This document shows, piece after piece, positions 1 to 9,761 of a stretch of DNA of 64,000 nucleotides. The stretch is from an uncultured Paracoccaceae bacterium. GTDB taxonomy: Bacteria; Pseudomonadota; Alphaproteobacteria; Rhodobacterales; Rhodobacteraceae. The notes below the pieces were generated by a model that was not told the DNA's origin, ran no database searches, and saw only the letters and a list, made by a program, of their open reading frames with translations. The stretch is taken from assembly GCA_947495295.1 (NCBI GenBank), contig CANLYJ010000002.1:1-64000 (forward strand), read 5' to 3'. The number at the start of each line of letters is the position of its first letter. Position 1 is the stretch's first letter. The position numbers and the translations under genes are program-made.

Positions 1-276
1 GCAGGCGCTGCCGACACATATTTTGAACAAGGCCGCACCCTGGACGGTGGCGACGTGCTGGAACTCGGCCTGATCACGGCCGACAGCGCTGGCGTGCTGG
101 AAATCTACGACTTCCACACTGGCGAGCAGGGCAAACTGGTCGGCTCCGAGCGCCTGTCCGCCGGTGCCAACACCAATGTCCGCGTCAACACAGGCCTGCC
201 CCAGAACCGCGACGTAATCGCGCTGGTCAAAGTTGACGGTCAGGTTGTGGCATCCAAGCAGTTCGACGTGAACTGA
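1..276 (+). CDS. Small secreted protein, 5'-truncated by window edge (paralogue of next gene)
   Basis: Frame 1 is open from base 1 (AGAADTYFEQGRTLDGG...KQFDVN*); near-identical to the mature part of the 328..657 protein. Confidence 0.8.
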   Translation, partial: AGAADTYFEQGRTLDGGDVLELGLITADSAGVLEIYDFHTGEQGKLVGSERLSAGANTNVRVNTGLPQNRDVIALVKVDGQVVASKQFDVN

Positions 277-327
277 TCCCCCTGACCCCAACACAACATC
301 ACTAATCAAACGTAAAGGAATAAACCC

Positions 328-657
328 ATGTCTATCAAAACAATCATCTTCGCCGCTGCCGCCGCTGCTGTAACCGCCACTGCCGGTGCTGCCGACACAT
401 ATTTTGAACAAGGCCGCACCCTGAACGGTGGTGACGTGCTGGAACTTGGCCTGATCACGGCTGACAGCGCTGGCGTGCTGGAAATCTACGACTTCCACAC
501 TGGCGAGCAGGGCAAACTGGTCGGCTCCGAACGTCTGACAGCCGGTGCCAACACCAATGTCCGCGTCGACACAGGCCTGCCGCAAAACCGCGACGTGATC
601 GCGCTGGTTAAAGTTGACGGTCAGGTTGTGGCTTCCAAGCAGTTCGACGTGAACTAA
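328..657 (+). CDS. Small secreted protein of unknown function with N-terminal signal peptide
   Basis: 109 aa ORF; MSIKTIIFAAAAAAVTATAGAA signal-like N-terminus; AAAGGAA upstream of ATG. Confidence 0.85.
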   Translation: MSIKTIIFAAAAAAVTATAGAADTYFEQGRTLNGGDVLELGLITADSAGVLEIYDFHTGEQGKLVGSERLTAGANTNVRVDTGLPQNRDVIALVKVDGQVVASKQFDVN

Positions 658-681
658 ACCACCACCCCCCTCCCCTCCCGC

Positions 682-720
682 AAAGAGCCGGTGCCACAAT
701 GGCACCGGCTCTTTTTCTTT
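682..720 (+). terminator. Rho-independent terminator
   Basis: AGAGCCGGTGCC-ACAAT-GGCACCGGCTCT followed by TTTTCTTT. Confidence 0.9.
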
Positions 721-809
721 GGATAACGCGCTACCGATACTTGTGAACCGATTCTTGGCATGGGATTGTGCCGCGCAGAAGCATGCACAAAAACAGGTTC
801 CCGGGATTG

Positions 810-2852
810 ATGCGCACGGCCACGCTACTCTCTGATGTTTTTGGGTTTGACGCTTTTCGTCCCGGTCAGCAGGAAATTGTAGATGCGGTCGCGCAGGGCC
901 AGAATACGCTTGCCATCATGCCAACCGGCGGGGGCAAGTCGCTTTGTTTTCAACTGCCCGCCCTGGTTCGCGAAGGGGTGACGGTCGTGATATCGCCGCT
1001 GATTGCATTAATGCGGGATCAGGTGCGCGGCCTGCGTGAGGCGGGTGTCGAGGCAGGCGCGCTGACATCGGGAAACACCGCCGAAGAAACCGAAGCCGTC
1101 TGGCAGGCGATGGAAGCAGGCAAGCTCAAGCTGCTTTACATGGCGCCTGAGCGTTTGGCCTCTGGCGGCACGATGCAGATGTTAAATCGTGCCGGTGTCA
1201 GTCTGATCGCTGTGGACGAGGCGCATTGTGTCAGCCAATGGGGCCATGATTTTCGCCCGGACTATCTACGCATCGGCGAATTACGCCAGATGCTGGATGT
1301 GCCGCTCGCCGCCTTCACCGCGACCGCAGATGCAGAAACCCGCGACGAGATTGTTCAAAAGCTGTTCGCCGGACAACAACCCGCCACCTTCCTGCGTGGC
1401 TTTGACCGGCCCAATATCCATCTTGCCTTTGCGGTCAAGGATGGGCCGCGCAATCAGATCCTTAACTTTACCGCCGCCCGCAAAGGGCAGTCCGGCATCG
1501 TCTATTGCGGCACCCGCGCCAAGACTGAAACCCTGGCGAAGGCGCTGAATGACGCAAACCACAGCGCCTGCCATTACCATGGCGGGATGGAGGCCGAGGA
1601 CAGGCGCATCGTCGAACGCCGGTTCCAACGGGAAGACGGGTTGATCGTCTGCGCCACCGTGGCCTTCGGTATGGGTATCGACAAACCTGATATTCGCTGG
1701 GTGGCCCATGCCGATCTGCCCAAATCAATCGAAGCTTACTATCAAGAAATTGGGCGGGCAGGCCGTGATGGTGCCCCAGCTGAGACCCTGACATTGTTTG
1801 GCCCCGATGATATCCGCTATCGCCGTCAACAAATCGACGAAGGCCTTGCCCCAACCGAACGGCGTGCAGCCGATCATGGCCGTTTAAATGCGCTTCTGGG
1901 TTTGGCAGAGGCATTGCGCTGTCGCCGTCAGAACCTGCTGGGCTATTTCGGGGAAACCTCTGAACCCTGTGGCAATTGCGATCTGTGCGACAAACCAGCA
2001 GAGGTCTTTGACGGCACGACGGCGGTGCGTATGGCCTTGTCTGCCGCATTGCGTACCGAAGAATGGTTTGGCGCAGGCCATCTGATTGACATCGTGATGG
2101 GTAACCGCACCGAAAAGGTTGCGCAACGGGGTCACGACGCCCTGCCAACATTTGGGGTTGGCAAGGAATATGACAAACGCCAGTGGCAGGCGATTTTTCG
2201 GCAGATGATGGGTCATGACCTGCTGCGCCCGGACAGGGATCGGCATGGCGCCTTGCGCATGACGCCACACGCCCGGCCTATCCTGCGGGGCGAGGCCAGC
2301 ATCGAATTGCGCCGCGACACGATCAAGGCTGCCAAATCAGGGCCCAAGGTGCGTATGCTGGTCAGCGATGAAGATGCGCCGCTCCTCTCTGCACTCAAGG
2401 CGCAGCGGCGCTATCTGGCCGAACAGGCGAATGCGCCCGCCTATATCATCTTCAACGATCGCACGCTGATCGAAATGGCCGAAACGAAACCGATGACGCT
2501 GGACGAAATGGCCCAGATCGGGGGCGTCGGTGCCAAAAAGCTGGAAAGTTATGGGCAAGCATTCCTCGAAGTGATTGCCGGCGCGGTCGAAGAGATGCAC
2601 CCGGCGCGTCGCAAACTGGCTGGGCAGGATGAAGGCGCGATCTATGACCGCTTGCTTGATGCACAGGCCAGGTTGTCACGCGGCCCGCAGGGCCAAGACA
2701 AACCGATGAGCTGCTCTGCCTCCCTGATTGCCAAAGTTGCGCAGATGCGGAACCCGGATAAAGGTCATTTGATACGGGTTTTGGGCGAAAAATACGCGGC
2801 GCGATTTGGTGACGCCTTTTTGGAAGTGCTCGAACAGGATAACGCCACCTGA
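810..2852 (+). CDS. recQ: ATP-dependent DNA helicase RecQ
   Basis: FRPGQQEIVDAV, MPTGGGKSLCFQLPAL, DEAHCVSQWGHDFRPDY, QEIGRAGRDG, Cys cluster CGNCDLC, HRDC-like C-terminus; ORF opens at 768 but 810 is the likelier start. Confidence 0.95.
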   Translation: MRTATLLSDVFGFDAFRPGQQEIVDAVAQGQNTLAIMPTGGGKSLCFQLPALVREGVTVVISPLIALMRDQVRGLREAGVEAGALTSGNTAEETEAVWQAMEAGKLKLLYMAPERLASGGTMQMLNRAGVSLIAVDEAHCVSQWGHDFRPDYLRIGELRQMLDVPLAAFTATADAETRDEIVQKLFAGQQPATFLRGFDRPNIHLAFAVKDGPRNQILNFTAARKGQSGIVYCGTRAKTETLAKALNDANHSACHYHGGMEAEDRRIVERRFQREDGLIVCATVAFGMGIDKPDIRWVAHADLPKSIEAYYQEIGRAGRDGAPAETLTLFGPDDIRYRRQQIDEGLAPTERRAADHGRLNALLGLAEALRCRRQNLLGYFGETSEPCGNCDLCDKPAEVFDGTTAVRMALSAALRTEEWFGAGHLIDIVMGNRTEKVAQRGHDALPTFGVGKEYDKRQWQAIFRQMMGHDLLRPDRDRHGALRMTPHARPILRGEASIELRRDTIKAAKSGPKVRMLVSDEDAPLLSALKAQRRYLAEQANAPAYIIFNDRTLIEMAETKPMTLDEMAQIGGVGAKKLESYGQAFLEVIAGAVEEMHPARRKLAGQDEGAIYDRLLDAQARLSRGPQGQDKPMSCSASLIAKVAQMRNPDKGHLIRVLGEKYAARFGDAFLEVLEQDNAT

Positions 2853-2910
2853 TCTTGACCGTGCCGCTACATCGCAATAGCAGGACAAAATTCTGGCAAA
2901 GGGCAAAGAC

Positions 2911-3816
2911 ATGGCACGCAAACGCAAGGGGCGCGATATTTCCGGCTGGCTGGTCGTGGACAAACCCGCAGGCATTACATCGACCTCTGTCGTGAACAAG
3001 GTCCGCTGGGCACTAGACGCCAGGAAGGCAGGCCATGCAGGCACGCTGGACCCTGAAGCGACCGGTGTGCTGGCCGTCGCACTGGGGGAAGCCACGAAAA
3101 CGGTGCCGTTTGTGACCGATGCGATGAAGGCCTACAGCTTTACCATCCGGCTGGGTCAGGCCACCAATACCGATGACGCCGAGGGCGAAGTGATTGGCCA
3201 AAGCGATCTGCGCCCGGATGATGACGCGATCAAGGGGGCGTTGGGCCAGTTTGTGGGCGACATCATGCAAGTGCCGCCGCAGTTTTCGGCTGTGAAAGTG
3301 GATGGACAACGCGCCTATAAAAAGGCCCGCGAAGGCACCGAAATGGAACTGGCGGCCCGACCTTTGTGGGTGGAAGAACTGCTGTTGGTTGATCGTCCCG
3401 ATCCCGACCATGCCGTGCTTGAAATGACCTGCGGCAAAGGGGGCTATGTCAGGGCTATCGCCCGTGATCTGGGCGATGCCTTGGGCTGCAAGGCCCATGT
3501 GAAATCACTGCGTCGGATCTGGTCCGGCCCGTTTCAGGCAGAAGATGGCGTGACGCTGGAGCAGGTTGATGAGATGGCCAAAACGCCCGATCTGGATGCG
3601 TTCCTCAAACCGTTGGAAATTGGGTTGGATAGCCTGCCAGAGGTCCGCTGCCTTGCCGAAAGCGTTGCACGCTTGCGTAATGGCAACCCAGCCTCGGTGA
3701 TCGCAACGGATGTGGAATTCGGCGAGGAAGTATGGGCGTCCTATGATGGCAAGGCGATTGCGGTTGGGGCCTATCGGGGCGGAGAGTTGCAGCCAAGCCG
3801 CGTTTTCAATCCCTAA
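2911..3816 (+). CDS. truB: tRNA pseudouridine(55) synthase TruB
   Basis: [37 protein letters not shown] motifs. Confidence 0.95.
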   Translation: MARKRKGRDISGWLVVDKPAGITSTSVVNKVRWALDARKAGHAGTLDPEATGVLAVALGEATKTVPFVTDAMKAYSFTIRLGQATNTDDAEGEVIGQSDLRPDDDAIKGALGQFVGDIMQVPPQFSAVKVDGQRAYKKAREGTEMELAARPLWVEELLLVDRPDPDHAVLEMTCGKGGYVRAIARDLGDALGCKAHVKSLRRIWSGPFQAEDGVTLEQVDEMAKTPDLDAFLKPLEIGLDSLPEVRCLAESVARLRNGNPASVIATDVEFGEEVWASYDGKAIAVGAYRGGELQPSRVFNP

Positions 3817-3827
3817 GGCATTCGCCC

Positions 3828-4337
3828 ATGATCACGCGCACCCATACCAAGGACTCGACCGTGTCAACCGCGCTCTATTCCGATTGCGAGCGCTATCGCT
3901 ACGCCCTCACCCGGGTCTGGGATGTCAAGGGGAAGCGGGTGTTGTTCATCATGCTGAACCCATCCAGGGCGACAGAGCTTCAGAATGATCCGACTGTCGA
4001 ACGCTGTGAACGTCGGGCGCGGGCGCTTGGCTTTGGCGCCTTTCAGGTGACCAATATCTTTGCCTGGCGCGAAACGGACCCACGCAAGATGCGGCAAGCT
4101 GTCGATCCCGTCGGGCCGGACAATGACGCCGTCATTCTGGACGGGGTCGGCTGGGCGGATGTGATCGTGGCGGCGTGGGGCACACATGGGGCGCATATGG
4201 ATCGTGGGTCGGCAATGGCGGCCGTTCTGCGCCGCTCTGGCCGGGAACTGTATATGTTGGGTCTGACCAAGGACGGCCACCCCCGGCATCCGCTTTATAT
4301 CAGCTATGCGCAACAACCCATGCTTTGGTCGCATTAA
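3828..4337 (+). CDS. DUF1643 family protein
   Basis: FIMLNPSRATELQNDPTVERCERRARALGFG...VTNIFAWRETDP is typical of the family. Confidence 0.8.
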   Translation: MITRTHTKDSTVSTALYSDCERYRYALTRVWDVKGKRVLFIMLNPSRATELQNDPTVERCERRARALGFGAFQVTNIFAWRETDPRKMRQAVDPVGPDNDAVILDGVGWADVIVAAWGTHGAHMDRGSAMAAVLRRSGRELYMLGLTKDGHPRHPLYISYAQQPMLWSH

Positions 4338-4429
4338 CCTTGTCCCCAGTTTCAATGCGGGATCATCACCAATTCATGCTATGAACATCGCCTGACGGGT
4401 CGGGGGCGACCATAAAGAATAGGTTTACC

Positions 4430-5278
4430 ATGCTTGCCATACTTGGCCTGATGGGCATTGCTGCGTCTGCGCTGTTGATCAACTTTGATGACGCGCCAGA
4501 AGAAACGCAATCCGCACCATCGGAGCAGGATGATGATGACGATCCAAGTGTTGAGGTTGCGACGCTTGACGCGATGATCGAACCCGAAAAGGACGATACC
4601 ATTGCCGTGAGTGGTGATGCCGATGATTATGTCAAAACCGGTGCTGGCGATGACTACATCCATGGTGGCGATGGCGATGATCATCTTGCGGGTGGCATGG
4701 GTGATGATGAAATCCATGGTGGTCGTGGCGATGATATCCTTGATGGTGAACAGGGTGATGACGCCCTTTACGGCCATGTCGGCGATGACATCATTGCTGG
4801 ACGGGCGGGTGACGACACCCTGAACGGTGGCGACGGTGACGACATCCTGATGGGCGGCGATGGCGACGACGCGTTGCTTGGGTCGCTCGGAGACGACGTA
4901 TTGGTCGGCGGTGACGGTGCCGATACGCTTCACGGTGGGTCAGGCGATGACGTGCTTTATGATCGCGGCGATAATATCCGCGATTTCCTGAATGGCGGTG
5001 CGGGTGATGACGTGCTGATGGGGGGCACCGGTGACAACCTGCACGGTGGTGCAGGGGCCGATACCTTTGCCATGTCAGGCGCGATCAATGCCGTGGTCGA
5101 GGATTTTGATCCAAAGGAAGACGTTATCGAAATCGACTACAGTGATGCACCACCCAAGCTTAGCACTGCCTTATCCGATAATGGGCTGATGCTGCTGGCC
5201 GATGGGGACGTTGTGGCGACATTCACCAACCTGACTGAGCTGAACCTGAACGGCGTGCAGCTGACGAAAACTGTTTGA
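4430..5278 (+). CDS. RTX-type calcium-binding repeat protein with N-terminal hydrophobic segment
   Basis: Many GGxGxDxhx nonapeptides (GGDGDDHLAGGMGDDEIHGGRGDDILDG...); N-terminus MLAILGLMGIAASALLI. Confidence 0.85.
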   Translation: MLAILGLMGIAASALLINFDDAPEETQSAPSEQDDDDDPSVEVATLDAMIEPEKDDTIAVSGDADDYVKTGAGDDYIHGGDGDDHLAGGMGDDEIHGGRGDDILDGEQGDDALYGHVGDDIIAGRAGDDTLNGGDGDDILMGGDGDDALLGSLGDDVLVGGDGADTLHGGSGDDVLYDRGDNIRDFLNGGAGDDVLMGGTGDNLHGGAGADTFAMSGAINAVVEDFDPKEDVIEIDYSDAPPKLSTALSDNGLMLLADGDVVATFTNLTELNLNGVQLTKTV

Positions 5279-5435
5279 CGCAGTACAGCATGTAAACATG
5301 CCTCTTTCTTTCTGCGGCAATACAAACTAAACGCACCTATCTGCGCGCAGAATCACTGTGAACAGACCCTCCACGGGCCTTTCTGGACGACATCCCGGAT
5401 CGTGCCATCCACATATCAACCCAAAGGAGACCCCG

Positions 5436-5705
5436 ATGTCGATTACTGCTGAAGAAAAAGCAAAAGTCATGAAGGATTTTGCAACCAAGGACGGCGACAC
5501 AGGTTCGCCCGAAGTTCAGGTTGCCATTCTGTCCAGCCGCATCGCGACCCTGACAGAGCATTTCAAGACTCATAAGAAAGACAATCATGGCCGCCGTGGT
5601 CTGTTGAAGATGGTGGCCCAGCGCCGCAAGCTTCTGGACTACACACGCGCCAAGGATGAAGCTCGCTATCAGGACCTGATCAAGCGTCTGGGTCTGCGCC
5701 GCTAA
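5436..5705 (+). CDS. rpsO: 30S ribosomal protein S15
   Basis: [36 protein letters not shown]...[19 protein letters not shown]; start at 5436 preceded by AAAGGAGA. Confidence 0.97.
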   Translation: MSITAEEKAKVMKDFATKDGDTGSPEVQVAILSSRIATLTEHFKTHKKDNHGRRGLLKMVAQRRKLLDYTRAKDEARYQDLIKRLGLRR

Positions 5706-5736
5706 GCAAAGATCTTTTTGGTCAAGACAAAGCAAA

Positions 5737-5764
5737 GCGCCTGCCCTTTGGTAGGCGTTTTTTG
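5737..5764 (+). terminator. Rho-independent terminator of rpsO
   Basis: GCGCCTGCC-CTTT-GGTAGGCGT followed by TTTTT. Confidence 0.8.
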
Positions 5765-5779
5765 TTGCGCCGCGCCAAA

Positions 5780-5851
5780 CAGACTTTCTAAGAAAGTCTG
5801 ACTGCAAATCCTCGATGAGGATTTGTGTGCAATTTCTATAATAGAAATTGC
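5780..5851. repeat. Array of three short-loop perfect hairpins between convergent rpsO and uvrC
   Basis: CAGACTTTCT-A-AGAAAGTCTG (5780-5800), CAAATCCTC-GAT-GAGGATTTG (5805-5825), GCAATTTCTAT-A-ATAGAAATTGC (5829-5851). Confidence 0.85.
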
Positions 5852-5852
5852 C

Positions 5853-7778
5853 TTACCCGTTTTCGTGAAAGAAATCGTAGATCACCTGCGCCATATTCGC
5901 CGAAACCCCATCCACGGCTTTCAGGTCTGTCAGGTTTGCCCGTGCGACTGCCTTGGCTGACCCGAAATGCGCCAGCAGCGCACGTTTGCGTGTCGCACCG
6001 ACACCTGGGACGTCATCAAGGGGCGTCGCGCCGATGGCTTTGGATCGTTTCGCCCGGTGGGTACCAATGGCGAAACGATGTACCTCGTCTCGCATGCGTT
6101 GAATAAAGTACAACACGGGGTCGTTGTGGCGCAGGGCCATAACAGGCTTCCCGGTGCGGTAAAACTCTTCCTTGCCCGCGTCCCGGTCTTCACCTTTTGC
6201 TACGCCTACCATGGGGATATCAGCCACACCCAGATCATCCATGATTTCCTGCACGGCACTGACCTGACCGGCACCCCCGTCGATCAGCAACAGATCGGGC
6301 CATGTGCCCTGGCTGCGTGCGGGATCCTCTTTCAGCAGCCGTTGAAAGCGGCGCGTCAGCACCTCTTTCATCATGCCGAAATCATCCCCAGGTGTCAGTG
6401 TGGTATCCTTGATATTAAACTTGCGATACTGGTTTTTGTCGAACCCTTCAGGGCCAGCAACGACCATCGCACCGACCGCATGCGCACCTTGGATATGCGA
6501 GTTGTCATAGACCTCAATCCGCTGCGGAACCTTCTCCATATCAAACGCCTCGGCCACGCCTTTCAGCAGTTTTGCCTGCGTCGCGGTCTCTGACATCTTG
6601 CGCGCAAGGCTTTCGCGGGCGTTGCGCAGGGCGTTCTGGACCAGGTCGGCTTTCTCACCCCTTTGGGGGATGATGATCTCGACCTTACGCCCTGCTTTTT
6701 CAGCAAGTGCGGCGGTCATCAGATCATCATTATCCAACCCATGTGAGAGGATCAGCATGCGGGGCGGTTCGCGGTTCGAATAGAACTGGCCGACAAAGGC
6801 CTCCATCACCTCAGACGGGTCTTCGTCGCCACTAATCCGCGGGTAATAGTCGTGATTGCCCCAGTTCTGGTTAGCACGAATAAAGAACACCTGCACGCAG
6901 GCCTGCCCCCTGTCGCGATGCAGCGCAATCACATCCGCCTCTGCTGTCGATTGCGGGTTGATGCCTTGGGCCGACTGCACTTGGGTCAAGGCCTTGATCC
7001 GGTCGCGCAGGGCAGCGGCGCGTTCAAATTCCATGGCGGCCGATGCGGCCTGCATCTGCGTCGCCAGCGCCTCTTGTATCCCTTTGGTGCGCCCTTGCAG
7101 GAATTGTTCGGCGTCACGGACCGAGCCCGCGTAATCGTCTTCGCTGATCAGCCCGCAGCAGGGGCCAGAGCAGCGCTTGATCTGATATTGCAGACACGGG
7201 CGCGTGCGGGTTTCGAAATCACTGTCGGAGCAATTCCGCAGCAGGAACACGCGCTGCAGTTGGTTCAGCGTCCGGTTCACGGCACCCACCCCGGCAAAGG
7301 GGCCATAATAGTTGCCCTTTTGCTTTTTCGCGCCCCGATGTTTCTTGATCATCGGAAAGGCGTGATCCTTGGCCACCAGAATATTGGGGAAGGATTTGTC
7401 GTCGCGCAGCAGCACGTTATAGCGCGGCTTCAACTGCTTGATCAGGTTCTGTTCAAGCAAAAGCGCCTCGGTCTCTGTCCTTGTTGTCAGGAACATCATC
7501 GAGGCGGTTTCGCGGATCATCCGGGCGATGCGGGGGGAATGCTGGCCGGGGCGGGCATAGCTGCTGACCCGTGCCTTCAGATTGCGCGCCTTTCCAACGT
7601 ATAAAACGCGGCTGTCGGCATCCAGCATCCGGTAAACCCCGGGAGAGCTATCAAGCGTTCGCAGATAGCTGTGGATGATGTCATGTCCTGTCTTTGTCTG
7701 CGCGCTCATGTTCACGGGTCCGTGATTCTCGTTTGGCTGCAATGGTAGCGGGTCGGGGGCAAGAGAAAAGGCATCCAC
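5853..7778 (-). CDS. uvrC: Excinuclease ABC subunit UvrC
   Basis: PGVYRMLDADSRVLYVGKARNLKARVSSY GIY-YIG domain; ...VYDNSHIQG...; LLLIDGGAGQVSA; C-terminal HhH; start may be 7709. Confidence 0.96.
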   Translation of the reverse strand: MDAFSLAPDPLPLQPNENHGPVNMSAQTKTGHDIIHSYLRTLDSSPGVYRMLDADSRVLYVGKARNLKARVSSYARPGQHSPRIARMIRETASMMFLTTRTETEALLLEQNLIKQLKPRYNVLLRDDKSFPNILVAKDHAFPMIKKHRGAKKQKGNYYGPFAGVGAVNRTLNQLQRVFLLRNCSDSDFETRTRPCLQYQIKRCSGPCCGLISEDDYAGSVRDAEQFLQGRTKGIQEALATQMQAASAAMEFERAAALRDRIKALTQVQSAQGINPQSTAEADVIALHRDRGQACVQVFFIRANQNWGNHDYYPRISGDEDPSEVMEAFVGQFYSNREPPRMLILSHGLDNDDLMTAALAEKAGRKVEIIIPQRGEKADLVQNALRNARESLARKMSETATQAKLLKGVAEAFDMEKVPQRIEVYDNSHIQGAHAVGAMVVAGPEGFDKNQYRKFNIKDTTLTPGDDFGMMKEVLTRRFQRLLKEDPARSQGTWPDLLLIDGGAGQVSAVQEIMDDLGVADIPMVGVAKGEDRDAGKEEFYRTGKPVMALRHNDPVLYFIQRMRDEVHRFAIGTHRAKRSKAIGATPLDDVPGVGATRKRALLAHFGSAKAVARANLTDLKAVDGVSANMAQVIYDFFHENG

Positions 7779-7995
7779 TTATTCTGTGGATAACTCCGTG
7801 GGTTAATCCCTGAGAATAGGAAATTTTCGTTGTTTTCGGCTGACTTCAACAGTTTGCACAAAAAATAGGCACTTTTTCAAACCATTGATATCATTATATA
7901 TTTTAATTGATATCTGGTTAACTCATTGAAAAATAGGTTAATTGTGACAGTTTCGTGAATGGCTGAGGGTTCCGGTGCGTAACTTTCTTTCACGG

Positions 7996-8772
7996 CTATT
8001 CAACCCCAAGAACATCCGGCGTTTCCCAAGCCAGATGTTGCCCGCCATCGACTGCAAGCATCTGGCCCGTCACCGCCGGCGCATCAAGGAAATATCCAAG
8101 GGCAGCGGTGATATCAGCGGGGTTGGAGCCGCGTTTCAGGACAGTCGCCGCGCGTTGCCTGTCGAAATGTGCCTGGCTTTGATTATGCCCCTTCAAGGTC
8201 GGCCCTGGGCCGATGCCATTCACCCGGACGCGAGGTGCCAATGACTGGGCGGTTGTTCGGGTCATCGCCCATAGCCCCATTTTGGCGATCGTGTAGCTCA
8301 TGAATTCCGGCGTCAGCTTGTGAACCCGTTGATCAAGCATATTGATGATCAACGCCCCTGCCACAGGTTCCCCCATTTCGTCCAGTTCAGGATCAGGCAC
8401 TTGGGCCGCAAAGTGCTGCGTCAGGACGAAGGGCGCGCGCAGATTGGATTCCATATGCCGGTCCCAGCTTTCGCGGGTCGCCGTTTGCATGTTGTCATAT
8501 TCGAAGACGGACGCATTGTTGATGAGACACGTAAGCGGCCCGCCCAGCGCTGCAATAGCCCGCCCGACAAGGGCTGCGCTATCATCTTCGTTCAGCAGGT
8601 CCGCCTGCAAGGCTATTGCGCGCTGGCCCATGGCTTCGATCTGAGCGACTGTTTCGCGCGCACCACTTTCTGAACCGGCGTAATGCACGGCGACGTCATA
8701 ACCGCGTTTGGCAAGATGCAGCGCCATCGCCTGCCCCAATCGCGCGCCGGCACCTGTGACAAGCGCCTTCAT
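7996..8772 (-). CDS. SDR family oxidoreductase (pteridine reductase/FolM-like)
   Basis: MKALVTGAGARLGQAMALHLAKRGYDVAVHY...INNASVFEYD...YTIAKMGLWAMTRTTA; ORF is open upstream but 8772 overlaps the preceding stop (ATGA). Confidence 0.85.
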   Translation of the reverse strand: MKALVTGAGARLGQAMALHLAKRGYDVAVHYAGSESGARETVAQIEAMGQRAIALQADLLNEDDSAALVGRAIAALGGPLTCLINNASVFEYDNMQTATRESWDRHMESNLRAPFVLTQHFAAQVPDPELDEMGEPVAGALIINMLDQRVHKLTPEFMSYTIAKMGLWAMTRTTAQSLAPRVRVNGIGPGPTLKGHNQSQAHFDRQRAATVLKRGSNPADITAALGYFLDAPAVTGQMLAVDGGQHLAWETPDVLGVE

Positions 8773-8936
8773 GATCGTGTCTTTTCGCAAGTGCAGGGAC
8801 CTTTCCCAATCTTGAAGCGCAGGCATTTCGGGCATTTTGCGCTGGCGAGCTTTTCCTGCCCGGGAAACCGGAATTTTCCAAAGATCGACAACACCACCAT
8901 GAAGATGAGGAAGAATACGATGATCTTGGTGATCAT
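8769..8936 (-). CDS. 55 aa single-TM protein with CPKC/CTC zinc-ribbon-like tail
   Basis: Hand translation of minus strand: MITKIIVFFLIFMVVLSIFGKFRFPGQEKLASAKCPKCLRFKIGKGPCTCEKTRS*; ATGA overlaps at both ends. Confidence 0.65.
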   Translation of the reverse strand: MITKIIVFFLIFMVVLSIFGKFRFPGQEKLASAKCPKCLRFKIGKGPCTCEKTRS

Positions 8937-9724
8937 AGGCCGAACCGTGCAAATGCTGCGCGCTCTTCGATCTGACCGACAGCATCACCCATCAATTGTG
9001 CGCCAAACCGTGACAGAAGCGACTTCTTTTGCCCGTAACGCCGGAACGTCACCTTGTCGCCAAACCGTTCTTTCATGACGGGCGCAAGATGTCCGATTCC
9101 GTCGGCCAGACCGGCATCAATGCCTTTCTGCCCGATAAAAACCTCGCCCGTGAACAGGTCAGGGTTTTCGGCCAGCTTCGTCCCGCGCCGCGATTTGACA
9201 TAAGCGATGAAGGTTTCGTGGATATCTTCCAACCAGCCTTTGAGCCGTTTCACATCGGCTGGTTTTTCGGGCTTGAACGGGTCCATCATAGATTTGGATT
9301 TTCCCGCAGTATGCACCCGCCGTTCAATCCCATAATTGTTGATAAGTTCATGCGCGCCGAAATTGGCGCTGATCACACCGATCGACCCGGTGATCGAACA
9401 ATCATCGACGAAAATCTCGTCCGCCGCACAGGCCAGCCAGTAACCGCCGGATGCGGCAACGTCTTCGACAAAGGCGAAAACAGGGATCTTCTTTTCTGCG
9501 GCCAGCCGCCGGATGCGGGCGGCGATCAGGGATGACTGCACGGGCGATCCGCCAGGGCAGTTGATCTCCAACGCGACGGCAGCCGGTTTGCCCTTGCTGA
9601 ACGCTTTTTCAATGACCGGCGCGAGGCCGGGGTTATCAAGGCCCCGCCCGCTGTTGACGATGGCCCCTTGCAATCGGATCACGGCGACGAAGGGTTCATT
9701 TTTTGTGAACGGAATATATTTCAT
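8933..9724 (-). CDS. S49 family serine peptidase (SppA/SohB-like)
   Basis: ALEINCPGGSPVQSSLIAARI, VAASGGYWLACAADEI, SITGSIGVISANFG. Confidence 0.9.
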   Translation of the reverse strand: MKYIPFTKNEPFVAVIRLQGAIVNSGRGLDNPGLAPVIEKAFSKGKPAAVALEINCPGGSPVQSSLIAARIRRLAAEKKIPVFAFVEDVAASGGYWLACAADEIFVDDCSITGSIGVISANFGAHELINNYGIERRVHTAGKSKSMMDPFKPEKPADVKRLKGWLEDIHETFIAYVKSRRGTKLAENPDLFTGEVFIGQKGIDAGLADGIGHLAPVMKERFGDKVTFRRYGQKKSLLSRFGAQLMGDAVGQIEERAAFARFGL

Positions 9725-9761
9725 AACCGCCTACTTAAACCTTAATGGTTCGCCCGCAAGG

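Noticed and set aside
4600-5060. Regular repeats that could suggest a CRISPR or satellite array
   Set aside because: They are in-frame RTX nonapeptide codons within a CDS
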